DNA of 64,000 nucleotides. Source: Lysobacter_K koreensis. Its GTDB lineage: Bacteria > Pseudomonadota > Gammaproteobacteria > Xanthomonadales > Xanthomonadaceae. The DNA lies in assembly GCF_042677045.1 (NCBI RefSeq), contig NZ_JBHTIH010000004.1, positions 314,206 to 378,205 on the forward strand, read 5' to 3'. Each line of letters begins with the position of its first letter. Position 1 is the stretch's first letter. Shown here one piece after another: positions 1 to 7,791 of this stretch. Below the pieces are notes generated by a model. It searched no databases. It saw nothing but the letters and a program-made list of their open reading frames with translations, and was not told where the DNA came from. Made by a program: the position numbers and the translations under genes.

Positions 1-1
1 G

Positions 2-1195
2 CTGGATCGTGATCGCAACCCTTTGCCGAATGCGAAGGTCAGACTTGAGCACAACGGCCGGATACTCGACCGAGCCAGCGGAAAAGATGGGCGAGTGCCA
101 GGGGTTACGACCCAGCAGCCAGACGACGTAGTAAAGGTATGGATCCAGCGCGCCGATCAAACGTGGAAACTAATGGCGCAAACCACCTCGGACTGGGGCA
201 ACAAACTGGTCACCTTGGTCAGTCCTAAGATCAGAATCGAGGCCAAGACCTACCCGCACCCTCAGGATGGCCAAGGTCGCCCGGTAGCAGAGTCTAAGAA
301 ACCGCAGCGCGTATCTGCTGCAAAGGCACCCGATGCCAATCCGCCAAACACCAAGAGCGGCAACGTTCAAGGACGTGAGCCACTGAACTCGCCAAGAGCG
401 ACCGTCGCCACGGGTGACCCGCAAAGCTTGTTCTCGAATGTGCTGGCCCAGCTCGGGATCAAGTCAACCGCAGTGACATATCAGAACGGATTGCCTTCGT
501 ACCTGATTACAAACGACCAGTCTGAGCTCGAGTTTCTGGGTGGATACACTGGCGCGGTGGTTAGCGAAGCGGACTATCAGGCGGCAGCGAAAAAGCTGAA
601 TTGCGAAGTGGCCGCCATCAAGGCGGTTGCAAAAGTCGAGTCCGGCGGCAAGAGGTCATTCGACAGCAAGAATCGACCAGTCATCCTCTTCGAGCGACAT
701 AAGTTTCACAAGCATACCGGCGGAAAATTCTCGGAAGAGTATCCCTGGCTATCGTCGAAGAAGGGCTACAGTCTTGCCAACACCAAAGCAAAGAAGGCGC
801 TTCTGAAAGCGGAACGTCAGGCAGGTACGCACTCGACTGGCGACTTCTATGGTGCTACGTCGGACACCAACTATGTGCGCCTGGCCAAGGCTTATCTCCT
901 CGATAAGGACGCGGCACTAAAATCCTGCTCTTGGGGAAAGTTTCAGGTGCTAGGTGAGAATGCCGAATGGTTGGGCTACCGCGACGTTTCCGAGTTCGTG
1001 AAGCTCATGGCTGTTTCCGAGAGTGAACATCTGGATAGCTTTGTTCGTTTCGTCAAGAACAACCATGCCGCTCTCAAGGGAGTTCAGACCTTGGACTGGG
1101 CAAAGTTCGCCAGCGCCTACAACGGCAAGAACTACAAGGCGTTCAACTACGACGAGAAGATGCGGAAAGCTTATGAAATATATGCAAAGAAATAG
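2..1195 (+). CDS. N-acetylmuramidase-domain (DUF3380-type) protein, 5' end cut by window
   Basis: The frame is open to the window edge, so the true start lies upstream; a TTG at 23 would give 390 residues. Counted from 23, residues about 1-80 look like a transthyretin-like beta domain, 80-140 form a Lys/Pro-rich linker, and 185-388 match the DUF3380 N-acetylmuramidase family. The candidate catalytic Glu is E206 in KVESGG, and the FERHKFH segment typical of the family follows. It should cut the glycan backbone of peptidoglycan. Phage endolysins and type VI secretion effectors both carry this domain. The N-terminal adaptor-like part and the lipoprotein gene overlapping its 3' end favour an exported effector, which is inference. 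The family call is firm; the delivery route is unknown. Confidence 0.8.
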   Translation: MDRDRNPLPNAKVRLEHNGRILDRASGKDGRVPGVTTQQPDDVVKVWIQRADQTWKLMAQTTSDWGNKLVTLVSPKIRIEAKTYPHPQDGQGRPVAESKKPQRVSAAKAPDANPPNTKSGNVQGREPLNSPRATVATGDPQSLFSNVLAQLGIKSTAVTYQNGLPSYLITNDQSELEFLGGYTGAVVSEADYQAAAKKLNCEVAAIKAVAKVESGGKRSFDSKNRPVILFERHKFHKHTGGKFSEEYPWLSSKKGYSLANTKAKKALLKAERQAGTHSTGDFYGATSDTNYVRLAKAYLLDKDAALKSCSWGKFQVLGENAEWLGYRDVSEFVKLMAVSESEHLDSFVRFVKNNHAALKGVQTLDWAKFASAYNGKNYKAFNYDEKMRKAYEIYAKK

Positions 1196-1763
1196 CTTGT
1201 ACGCGATAGCTTTCGTCGTTCTTGCAGGCTGTGGCCAGGAAAGCGCAGACGCTCGTGCGACAAGCGCCAAACAGCCACCTGCAAGCGACATAAATGAAAC
1301 AGCAGGTGCGACGCTGTGCCAATCCGATGAACATGTCGTGTTCAGCTGCGGAATCGAGCGAAGCAGGAAGACCGCCTCGGTTTGCGCATCGCCAGATATG
1401 AACGATAGTCAGGGCCACATCGTCTATAGGTATGGACGGCCGGGTCGTGTCGAGCTGACCTATCCTGAGATCGCCTCAGGAAGCTTCTCCAAGTTCTTCT
1501 ACGCCGAGTACACGCGGCCGCTGCTTACTCGGCAGACCTTGCGGTTCATCAACAAGGATCACGAGTACCTGATCGAGGTCGAGAACAACTCCGAGGAGTC
1601 GCCTCACACCTATGGCGCCGGAATCTCTGTGTCGGGACCCAGAAGCCTGGAGCTCGAGTTGAAATGCGCAAGCGACGGCTTGACCGGCATCGACGCCAAT
1701 GTCGAGGGCGTATTACCTTGTGATGGAGAAAGCGTGTGGGCCGAATTCAGTTGCCCCAACTGA
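1173..1763 (+). CDS. Small lipoprotein, possible immunity partner of the muramidase
   Basis: A 196-residue protein starting MKYMQRNS, with an alternative ATG three codons later. A hydrophobic signal ends in the lipobox VLAGC, so it should be lipid-anchored and periplasmic. The mature part has paired Cys residues (TLCQ, FSCG, LKCA, LPCD, FSCP) suggesting disulfides, and no family I recognise. It overlaps the muramidase gene by 23 bases on the same strand, implying translational coupling. A periplasmic lipoprotein coupled to a cell-wall hydrolase is the usual layout for an immunity protein, but that role is inferred from position only. Codon use is more mixed than in the rest of the window, consistent with an acquired module. 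Confidence 0.65.
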   Translation: MKYMQRNSLYAIAFVVLAGCGQESADARATSAKQPPASDINETAGATLCQSDEHVVFSCGIERSRKTASVCASPDMNDSQGHIVYRYGRPGRVELTYPEIASGSFSKFFYAEYTRPLLTRQTLRFINKDHEYLIEVENNSEESPHTYGAGISVSGPRSLELELKCASDGLTGIDANVEGVLPCDGESVWAEFSCPN

Positions 1764-2212
1764 CTCGCAGACACGGCGAAGGTCGTGGCCCTGATCATTT
1801 TCATGTGCTCGGACCTAGGCGCTCGATAGCCGTTCTGCTGGCGGTGCTTTGTGTCAGTTCAAACGTTGCGAGCGCCTATGCGGGTGCCCCGTTGAGGGTA
1901 GGCGGCGGCGCCGAGATTGATGCCTGCGGCGCGGTCGGACGGGTGGCGGGGCTGCGCGCCGGAGGAGATGGCTTCCTGGCCGTGCGGAAAGGGCCTGGCA
2001 AGAACTTTGATCTGGTGGACAAGATCTTCAACGGACAAGTCGTTTTCATGTGCGACTCCGCGAAGAACGGTGCTTGGCTCGGCATCGTCTATTCCACGTC
2101 CGAAGAAAGTGATTGCGACGTCACCTCGCCCCTAGCGGATGCACGCGCTTACATGGATGTGTGCAAATCGGGATGGGTGAGAGCGTCCTGGGTAAAGCTC
2201 ATCGCGGGCTGA
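1736..2212 (+). CDS. Secreted SH3-like domain protein
   Basis: The GTG start at 1736 follows a good ribosome site (GGAGA) and overlaps the previous gene. A second GTG at 1805 would give a cleaner signal peptide (RRSIAVLLAVLCVSSNVASA), so the start is uncertain. The mature region contains a bacterial SH3-type fold (LAVRKGPGKNFDLVDKIFNG and a GWVRASWVKLI end) with several Cys residues. SH3-like modules of this kind bind peptidoglycan or act as periplasmic inhibitors. Position directly behind the muramidase and its lipoprotein suggests the same cell-wall antagonism module; this is inference. Confidence 0.6.
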   Translation: MGRIQLPQLTRRHGEGRGPDHFHVLGPRRSIAVLLAVLCVSSNVASAYAGAPLRVGGGAEIDACGAVGRVAGLRAGGDGFLAVRKGPGKNFDLVDKIFNGQVVFMCDSAKNGAWLGIVYSTSEESDCDVTSPLADARAYMDVCKSGWVRASWVKLIAG

Positions 2213-2295
2213 TCGCTTCTGGCGGCCGGTTCGAGTGAACTGCCCCCGCCTGCGGAGTACTCACAACTCGCAGTCGATTCTGTCGGAACATTGCC

Positions 2296-2907
2296 ATGGC
2301 ACATTCAACGCCACTTCTAGCCGCGTTCCTTGCTACGGCAGCGCTCTGCAGCTGCACTACAGGCGCGCCTTCCGGCAAGGTTGCAGCAGGCCTCGCGCAG
2401 CACTGCATGGCCGTAGCCGGCAGCGATCGAATCGCAATAACGGCCTATGCCCGCAATGCCGTCAGCGTGTGCGCGGTCGGCGGCGATGAGGATTGTTTGT
2501 AAACGGGCGAGTCTGGCAAGACCTACGGGCATGCCACGCCGGACCTCAACGCCGATGGTCGCGCCGATGCAGTAATCAAGGATTACACCAATGCGTACGG
2601 ACTGCACGAGGTCGTCCACTTCATGTCGTTTGCGCAGTGCGACGACGGTAGTTACATCAAGGTTGCCGACGACATGCTCCGGGACGTGTCAGTTGCACTT
2701 TCGCAGGGCCGGGAAGGTTGGGCGGATCTTGAGGTGGCGAGAACCTGCTTCAACGATGCGTTAGGGGAAACTCAGACCCGTCAGTTCCGACTCAGTTTTG
2801 ATCCCGCGCAGTTCCGCTACGGGCCGCCAGACGACGATCCGGAACTCGCCGAGTTCTGCAGCGCCAAGGAAGTGGCGCTGCCAACAGCAGACAACAAATC
2901 GGGCTGA
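2296..2907 (+). pseudogene. Lipoprotein gene interrupted by an in-frame TAA
   Basis: ATG at 2296 begins a lipoprotein signal (lipobox-like ALCSC). The frame stops at TAA 2500-2502 after 68 codons. The same frame then continues without another stop to 2907 and reads sensibly (TGESGKTYGHATPDLNADGR), including a DxNxDGxxD calcium-loop or FG-GAP-like motif and later Cys residues. The simplest reading is one gene of about 203 codons broken by a single nonsense change. Alternatives are a sequencing error or stop readthrough. It sits in the row of small secreted proteins behind the muramidase and may be a decayed immunity-type gene. Confidence 0.65.
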
Positions 2908-2940
2908 TGTCATGTTCAGAGCACTTTCCAGGGAGTAACG

Positions 2941-3828
2941 ATGATCCGATTGCGTGGATGGGCGACGGATCTGCCGGGGCTGTTGATTGGCTTGGTGTTG
3001 CTGGGCTGCAAGCCTTCGGCTTCGGTGTCCGCCGTCGAGGCCTCGCGTTCGCGGCTGGCCGTGCCGACACCGGCTGCGACCGAGTCCGCCGTTACCGAAG
3101 AAAGCGGCTTGCCGAAACGGCTGACGCTGGGGAGCGGAGAGGGCTGCCAGCGAGCGCTCGAGATCCTCGCGACCTGTGCGCACGAGACGTCCTGCTCGGC
3201 CGAGATGACGATGTTCCTGCCGTCTGCGTCCCGCAGTCAGCACGTGTTGTTGACTCGACAGTCCTGGTTCTCCCCGCAGCAGTTTGATCGTTACTGCGAG
3301 CGGGCGTGCAACGTTAAATCGGCTGAGGTCGATCGGGCCCAGTTTGAACAGGATGTTTGCGCCGGGGAAACGGCGCCTGCCAAGCAGGCAGAACATGCGG
3401 AGGCAATCGCGTTGACCATCGACGGGGTCCCCATGCCGACAGACGGATTTCCGCTAGATCAATTGATCCGGAAACTGGGAAAACCCGAGCACATCGCTGA
3501 ATCGAAGTTCAGCTGTGACAGCGCCTTCGAGGAAGAGGGCACGCAGGAATACATTTATCCGACCTTGACGTTCGAGACCGACGGGGGCATGGCCGTGCTG
3601 CGCTCAATGAAGGTGGTGGGTGGCAACCGGGTCGCACTGCCGGGCGTCGTGTCCATGGCGGGGTATGCCGAAGCGGAGTTCCAGAAGCTGCTTGGCTTGA
3701 AGGCCGAGTTGTTGAAGGGCCACACCTACCGAACCAGCATCGTTCCCGGCGGCGATTTCGAAACCGCGTACGACTTCTCCTTTGTCCACGGCAAGCTCGA
3801 CAGAGTCGAATACTGGATCGGCTGCTGA
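2941..3828 (+). CDS. Lipoprotein of unknown function
   Basis: A 295-residue protein behind a clear GGGAG ribosome site. The hydrophobic segment ends at LLGC, so it is probably a lipoprotein. A Ser/Ala/Thr-rich linker (about residues 20-60) leads to a Cys-rich region (GCQRALEILATCAHETSC) and a C-terminal part with PTDGFPLDQLIRKLGKPEHI, which resembles the repeated beta-strand lipoproteins of gamma-proteobacteria, and ends in a Cys. I do not recognise the family. It is the last gene of the 5' accessory island; the next 290 bases separate it from oleB. Confidence 0.6.
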   Translation: MIRLRGWATDLPGLLIGLVLLGCKPSASVSAVEASRSRLAVPTPAATESAVTEESGLPKRLTLGSGEGCQRALEILATCAHETSCSAEMTMFLPSASRSQHVLLTRQSWFSPQQFDRYCERACNVKSAEVDRAQFEQDVCAGETAPAKQAEHAEAIALTIDGVPMPTDGFPLDQLIRKLGKPEHIAESKFSCDSAFEEEGTQEYIYPTLTFETDGGMAVLRSMKVVGGNRVALPGVVSMAGYAEAEFQKLLGLKAELLKGHTYRTSIVPGGDFETAYDFSFVHGKLDRVEYWIGC

Positions 3829-4118
3829 GTCTGGAGCGACGTTGACGGGGCCATCCGGGCCCGCGCGGCGAACATGGATTTCTCGCTCGGCAGCAACGGC
3901 AGCACCGCCGTCGTTCGCTGGCCGACGCCAGCGACCTCTAGGTTGCCAATCAGGTTGTACCGAGGCGCCCAGCAAACCAGCGCCGCGGTCACAGGACCAT
4001 CAGGCACGCCCGTCAGCCCTCCGCGCGGTTGTTGCGAGCGCGTCTGAGCGACGACAATGGGCCTTTCCCGCCGGATCGTCGGGTCCGGCCTGGATCCGAC
4101 GTCCTCGATGAGCCGTCG
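3829..4118. other. Gap between the accessory island and oleB
   Basis: No gene is recognised in these 290 bases. A long open frame on the minus strand crosses the gap and continues through oleB as its shadow, so it is not trustworthy by itself. The stretch marks the junction between the mixed-codon island and the high-GC ole region, where oleA might have been expected. Confidence 0.4.
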
Positions 4119-5048
4119 ATGACGAATCGCAGTTTTCCCGACTATCCCTTTACGCCCCAGCGCTTCGACGTTCGCCCCGGCATCGCCATGAGCTTCCTCG
4201 ACGAGGGGCCGCGCGATGGCGAGGTGGTGGTGATGCTGCACGGCAACCCGTCGTGGAGTTTTTACTGGCGCAAGCTGGTTCGCGGCTTGTCCGATCGCTA
4301 CCGCTGCATCGTGCCCGATCACGTCGGCATGGGCCTGTCGGACAAGCCAGACGACGCGGCTGGTGCCGCGCCGCGCTACGACTACACGCTGCAATCGCGG
4401 GTCGATGACCTGGCGGCGCTGCTGCGGCACCTGGGCATCGACGGGCCGCTGACGCTGGCGGTGCACGACTGGGGCGGGATGATCGGCTTTGGCTGGGCGC
4501 TGACCCACATGCCGCAGGTGCGGCGGCTGGTGGTGCTCAACACCGCGGCGTTCCCGTTGCCGGCGACCAAGCCCATGCCGTGGCAGATCGCGATGGGCCG
4601 CCATTCGCGCGTCGGCGGCCTGCTGATCCGTGGCTTCAACCTGTTCGCGCGCGGCGCAGCGTGGTTCGGCACCCGGCGGCGGATGCCGGCGGCGGTGCGC
4701 CGGGCCTACATCGGCCCCTACCGCGGCTGGCGCAACGCGATCAGCACGCTGCGCTTCATGCAGGACATTCCGTTGGATGCGCGCGACCGCGCGTGGCCGC
4801 TGCTCGAGGCGTCGGCGCAGCGCTTGCCGCAGTACGCCGACCGGCCGGCGTTTATCGGCTGGGGGCTGCGCGACTTCGTGTTCGACCGGCACTTTCTCGC
4901 CGGCTTCACCGCGGCGTGGCCGCAGGCGCAGGTGCACGCATTCGAGGACGCGGGGCACTACGTGCTGGAGGACAAGGCCGGCGTGCTGGTGCCGGCCATC
5001 CGCGAATTTCTCGACACGCATCCGATGGCCAAGGCCGATTCCGCCTGA
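4119..5048 (+). CDS. oleB: OleB-type alpha/beta hydrolase (beta-lactone decarboxylase)
   Basis: A 309-residue alpha/beta hydrolase of the haloalkane-dehalogenase type. The oxyanion motif HGNPSWSFYW lies near residue 45, the nucleophile elbow VHDWGG places Asp at 117, and the catalytic His is H280 in EDAGHYVLED. An Asp nucleophile fits OleB, which decarboxylates beta-lactones to cis-olefins. ATG at 4119 is chosen because similarity begins there; the frame is open further upstream. oleC and oleD lie 2.7 and 5.2 kb downstream on the same strand, which supports OleB over a true dehalogenase. oleA is not visible upstream. Confidence 0.85.
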   Translation: MTNRSFPDYPFTPQRFDVRPGIAMSFLDEGPRDGEVVVMLHGNPSWSFYWRKLVRGLSDRYRCIVPDHVGMGLSDKPDDAAGAAPRYDYTLQSRVDDLAALLRHLGIDGPLTLAVHDWGGMIGFGWALTHMPQVRRLVVLNTAAFPLPATKPMPWQIAMGRHSRVGGLLIRGFNLFARGAAWFGTRRRMPAAVRRAYIGPYRGWRNAISTLRFMQDIPLDARDRAWPLLEASAQRLPQYADRPAFIGWGLRDFVFDRHFLAGFTAAWPQAQVHAFEDAGHYVLEDKAGVLVPAIREFLDTHPMAKADSA

Positions 5049-5154
5049 ACGGTAACGGCCGGCGGCTTGCCGTCGACAATGAATGCGCCGATCGTGACTT
5101 CGTGGACACACTGCTCGTGACACGGTTGGGACCAGGTTCCGGGGGGCGCGGGGA

Positions 5155-5520
5155 ATGGCCTACGAAGTAAAAAAAGATGAGCAGCTGGAAATGGTCGATG
5201 TGCGTTACAGCGACCGCGTGCCGGTCGCCGAACGCGTCCTGGCGCTGGACGAAACCCTGGAGATCCTGCGTGCGACCGAGATCCGCCGCATCCTTATCGA
5301 CTACGACCGCGCGCGGTTGCCCGACGACCCGATCCCCACCCAAAGCGGGTTTGCCACCCTGATCGCCACCAACGCTGAACTGAAGCGGTGCCGGATCGCG
5401 TTCGTCGGCAGGGCTGGGCATACCTTCAACATCGCCGTCGAGAACATGTCATCGGCGCGCGGCTATTCGTTCGAGCGCTTCTTCGACCGGGATTCGGCGC
5501 TGGCGTGGTTGCTGGCCTAG
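5155..5520 (+). CDS. SpoIIAA/STAS-like protein
   Basis: A 121-residue soluble protein starting at ATG 5155 just after a G-rich stretch. The alternating pattern (ILIDYDRARLP, RIAFVGRAGHTFNIAVEN, a C-terminal GYSFERFFDRDSALAWLL) matches STAS-like proteins of the YdaE/SpoIIAA type often found in Xanthomonadaceae, where the final helix carries a conserved EAxxWL-type ending. Function is unknown; such proteins are usually adaptors or lipid-binding. It lies between oleB and a convergent diguanylate cyclase gene, with only 13 bases between stop codons. Confidence 0.55.
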   Translation: MAYEVKKDEQLEMVDVRYSDRVPVAERVLALDETLEILRATEIRRILIDYDRARLPDDPIPTQSGFATLIATNAELKRCRIAFVGRAGHTFNIAVENMSSARGYSFERFFDRDSALAWLLA

Positions 5521-5533
5521 CGGCGGCTCGCGG

Positions 5534-7618
5534 CTACGGCCTGGCGTAAGCCTCGACGCGATCGCGCCCGGCGCTCTTGGCGGCGTATAGGGCGGTATCG
5601 GCATTGCGCAGCAACGATTCCGCGGACTCGCCCGGCTGCGCGCTGGCCAGGCCTATCGAGATGCTGACCGACTCCAGCTGGTCCATGCCAAGGCGGACCC
5701 GCAGTTTGCCCACCTGGACACGCAGCGCCTCGGCCCGCTCGATCGCCACCGGAAGCGGGCTGTCCGGCATCAGCAGCACGAACTCCTCGCCGCCGTAGCG
5801 GCAGACGATGTCGCTGCTGCGTACGAACTTCTGCAGGATGGCCGCCAACTCCACCAGCACCAGGTCGCCGGCCTCGTGCCCGAAGCGGTCGTTGAACCGC
5901 TTGAAATGGTCGACGTCGATGACCGCCACCACCAGCGGGTTGCCAGTGCGGGCGGCGAGCGCCAACTCACGGATCATCGTCTCCTCGAGGAAACGCCGAT
6001 TGAACAGCCCGGTGAGGGGGTCGCGGATCGACTGGTTGTGCAGTTTCTCGCGAAGCTGCAGGTTGGCCCATGACATGGAAAGCTGTTCGGCAATCAACTC
6101 GGCCGACTCGCGTTGCCGGTCGGTGAAGGGCACGGCCGGTGTGTCCTCGAAACGGCACAGCTGCAGCACGCCCAGCATCTCGCCTTGCGCCGCCAATGGC
6201 AGGCACAGGCTCCAACTGACCGGCACGCCAATCGACGCGGTGTGCGGGCAGGGAATTTCGACCATGTTGACGCCTGTGCAATAGGGCTGTGCGGCACGCA
6301 CCGCGCGGCACTCGTCCGGGTGCCACACCTGGCCTTGGCCGATGTCCGGCCAGTTCCACTGCGCGAGCCGCTCGGCCAGGTCGTGCGAGCCAGACACCGC
6401 GTAAATGGCGCCCGCCATGCCCGGAAACATCACCTCGCTCATGCGTGCGGTGACCTCCTGGGTTTCCGCGATGCTGTTGGACGTGATCAGCAGCGCCTGG
6501 AAGCTGTCCATCGCCGCGCTGCGACGGCGACGGTCGGCAAGTTCGGCCGCCATCAGGTTGAAGGCCGTGCTCAACGCGCCGATCTCGTCGCGCCGCAGCA
6601 CGCGCACGCGCTTGTCCAGGTCGCCGCGGGCCACGGCGACCGCCGCCCTGGTCGCGGCGGTGATCGCGCGGATCGCGTCGAACATCAACAGCAGGATCAG
6701 CGACAGCCCGATCGCGAGCGCTGTTACCGGCCCCAGCATGGCGATCCAGCGCGCACGGTCTGCCTCCGCGGTGGCCCGGGCGGCGTCGCTGCGCTGCTCG
6801 GCCAATTCTTCCTGGAACGAGGCCTGCATCAAGCTGCGGATCCGGTCGATGCGGTGCTTGCCGCGCCGGGTTTCGGCGATCGCCACCAGCCGCCGCTCGT
6901 CCGCCTGAAAGCGTTCGGCCAATGCCAGCAGCCGCGGAGCATAGGGGCCGCGCGAGCGGACCATCGACAAGGCAGCCGCCAGCTCCTCGGCACGTGGGCC
7001 AGCGGGCACGAGCCGCTGCCGGTCCTGCAGCACAGCAAGCAGCCGTGCCTGCTCCCCGGTGGGTGACCCGCCGACCGAAGGCGCCGATGGCGGGGTCGCG
7101 GCAAGCCGGCGCAGATCGTCGTGGAGGCCCACCGGTGATCGCCGACGCAGCGCGATCACCGGGCTGGCGAAGTCCTCGCGCCACAGCAGCAGCAACGCGC
7201 GCACCTCGTGCAGCTTGGCGAGGTGATCGGGTTCATCGGCTTCCGTCTCCTCCAGGCGTGCGAACACCTGGGGCAGCTGCGTCCACACCGTGTGATACGG
7301 CTGCAGGAAATCGGGGCTGCCGGTGATCAGGTAGCCGCGCAGGCCGGTTTCGGCGCTGAGCACGAGGTTGAGCAGGGTGTAGCGCAGCGCCATCGCCTCG
7401 CTCGACTCGGCGATGGCGGCTTCGCTGTCGCTGGATGCATCGAGCGTCCTCACCAGCGAGACGGACGCCAGCAGGACGATCAACAACGGCACGACGAAGC
7501 CGAACGCCATCTGCTTGCGCAGGGAGATCCGGCGCCACGCCCGCACCCGCGCGGGGCTGCCATGGGAACCCGGTGCGATCCCGATTTCTTTCTCCACCTG
7601 CGAAACCGCATCTCGCAT
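5534..7618 (-). CDS. Membrane diguanylate cyclase (CHASE3-HAMP-GAF-GGDEF)
   Basis: A 694-residue protein with a GGAGAG ribosome site. Order: transmembrane helix about 35-55; CHASE3-like sensor (SAETGLRGYLITG is diagnostic); second membrane helix near 290; HAMP (ARGDLDKRV...RRDEIGALSTAFN); GAF-like domain; C-terminal GGDEF. The active site is GGEEF at 609-613, intact, and the product-inhibition site RSSD lies at 600-603, five residues before it, as required. It should make cyclic di-GMP in response to a periplasmic signal. It runs opposite to the ole genes, splitting oleB from oleC, so it is probably not part of olefin synthesis. Confidence 0.92.
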   Translation of the reverse strand: MRDAVSQVEKEIGIAPGSHGSPARVRAWRRISLRKQMAFGFVVPLLIVLLASVSLVRTLDASSDSEAAIAESSEAMALRYTLLNLVLSAETGLRGYLITGSPDFLQPYHTVWTQLPQVFARLEETEADEPDHLAKLHEVRALLLLWREDFASPVIALRRRSPVGLHDDLRRLAATPPSAPSVGGSPTGEQARLLAVLQDRQRLVPAGPRAEELAAALSMVRSRGPYAPRLLALAERFQADERRLVAIAETRRGKHRIDRIRSLMQASFQEELAEQRSDAARATAEADRARWIAMLGPVTALAIGLSLILLLMFDAIRAITAATRAAVAVARGDLDKRVRVLRRDEIGALSTAFNLMAAELADRRRRSAAMDSFQALLITSNSIAETQEVTARMSEVMFPGMAGAIYAVSGSHDLAERLAQWNWPDIGQGQVWHPDECRAVRAAQPYCTGVNMVEIPCPHTASIGVPVSWSLCLPLAAQGEMLGVLQLCRFEDTPAVPFTDRQRESAELIAEQLSMSWANLQLREKLHNQSIRDPLTGLFNRRFLEETMIRELALAARTGNPLVVAVIDVDHFKRFNDRFGHEAGDLVLVELAAILQKFVRSSDIVCRYGGEEFVLLMPDSPLPVAIERAEALRVQVGKLRVRLGMDQLESVSISIGLASAQPGESAESLLRNADTALYAAKSAGRDRVEAYARP

Positions 7619-7791
7619 GCAACTCTCCGGTCAAGCGCACCTACGACTGACAGCCAGGGCATCCGATACCCGAAGCCCGCGCGATAACGGGCGAGTAGAA
7701 CAGGGTTTCGGGAGCGTCTGGGTGAAACCATTCCGCGCCGGTGCGCCGAACCCAGGCGGGCGACGGACACCGCGCCTTACAATCGCGCCAT

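Noticed and set aside
2..1195. Muramidase as a prophage lysin
   Set aside because: No holin, spanin or structural gene is near; the lipoprotein overlap fits an effector better. Not fully excluded because the upstream side is unseen.
4119..5048. oleB as a haloalkane dehalogenase
   Set aside because: The fold and Asp nucleophile are shared, but linkage to oleC and oleD favours OleB.
3726..5123. 465-codon frame antisense to oleB
   Set aside because: Arg/His-rich shadow of oleB and the gap before it, without a recognisable domain.
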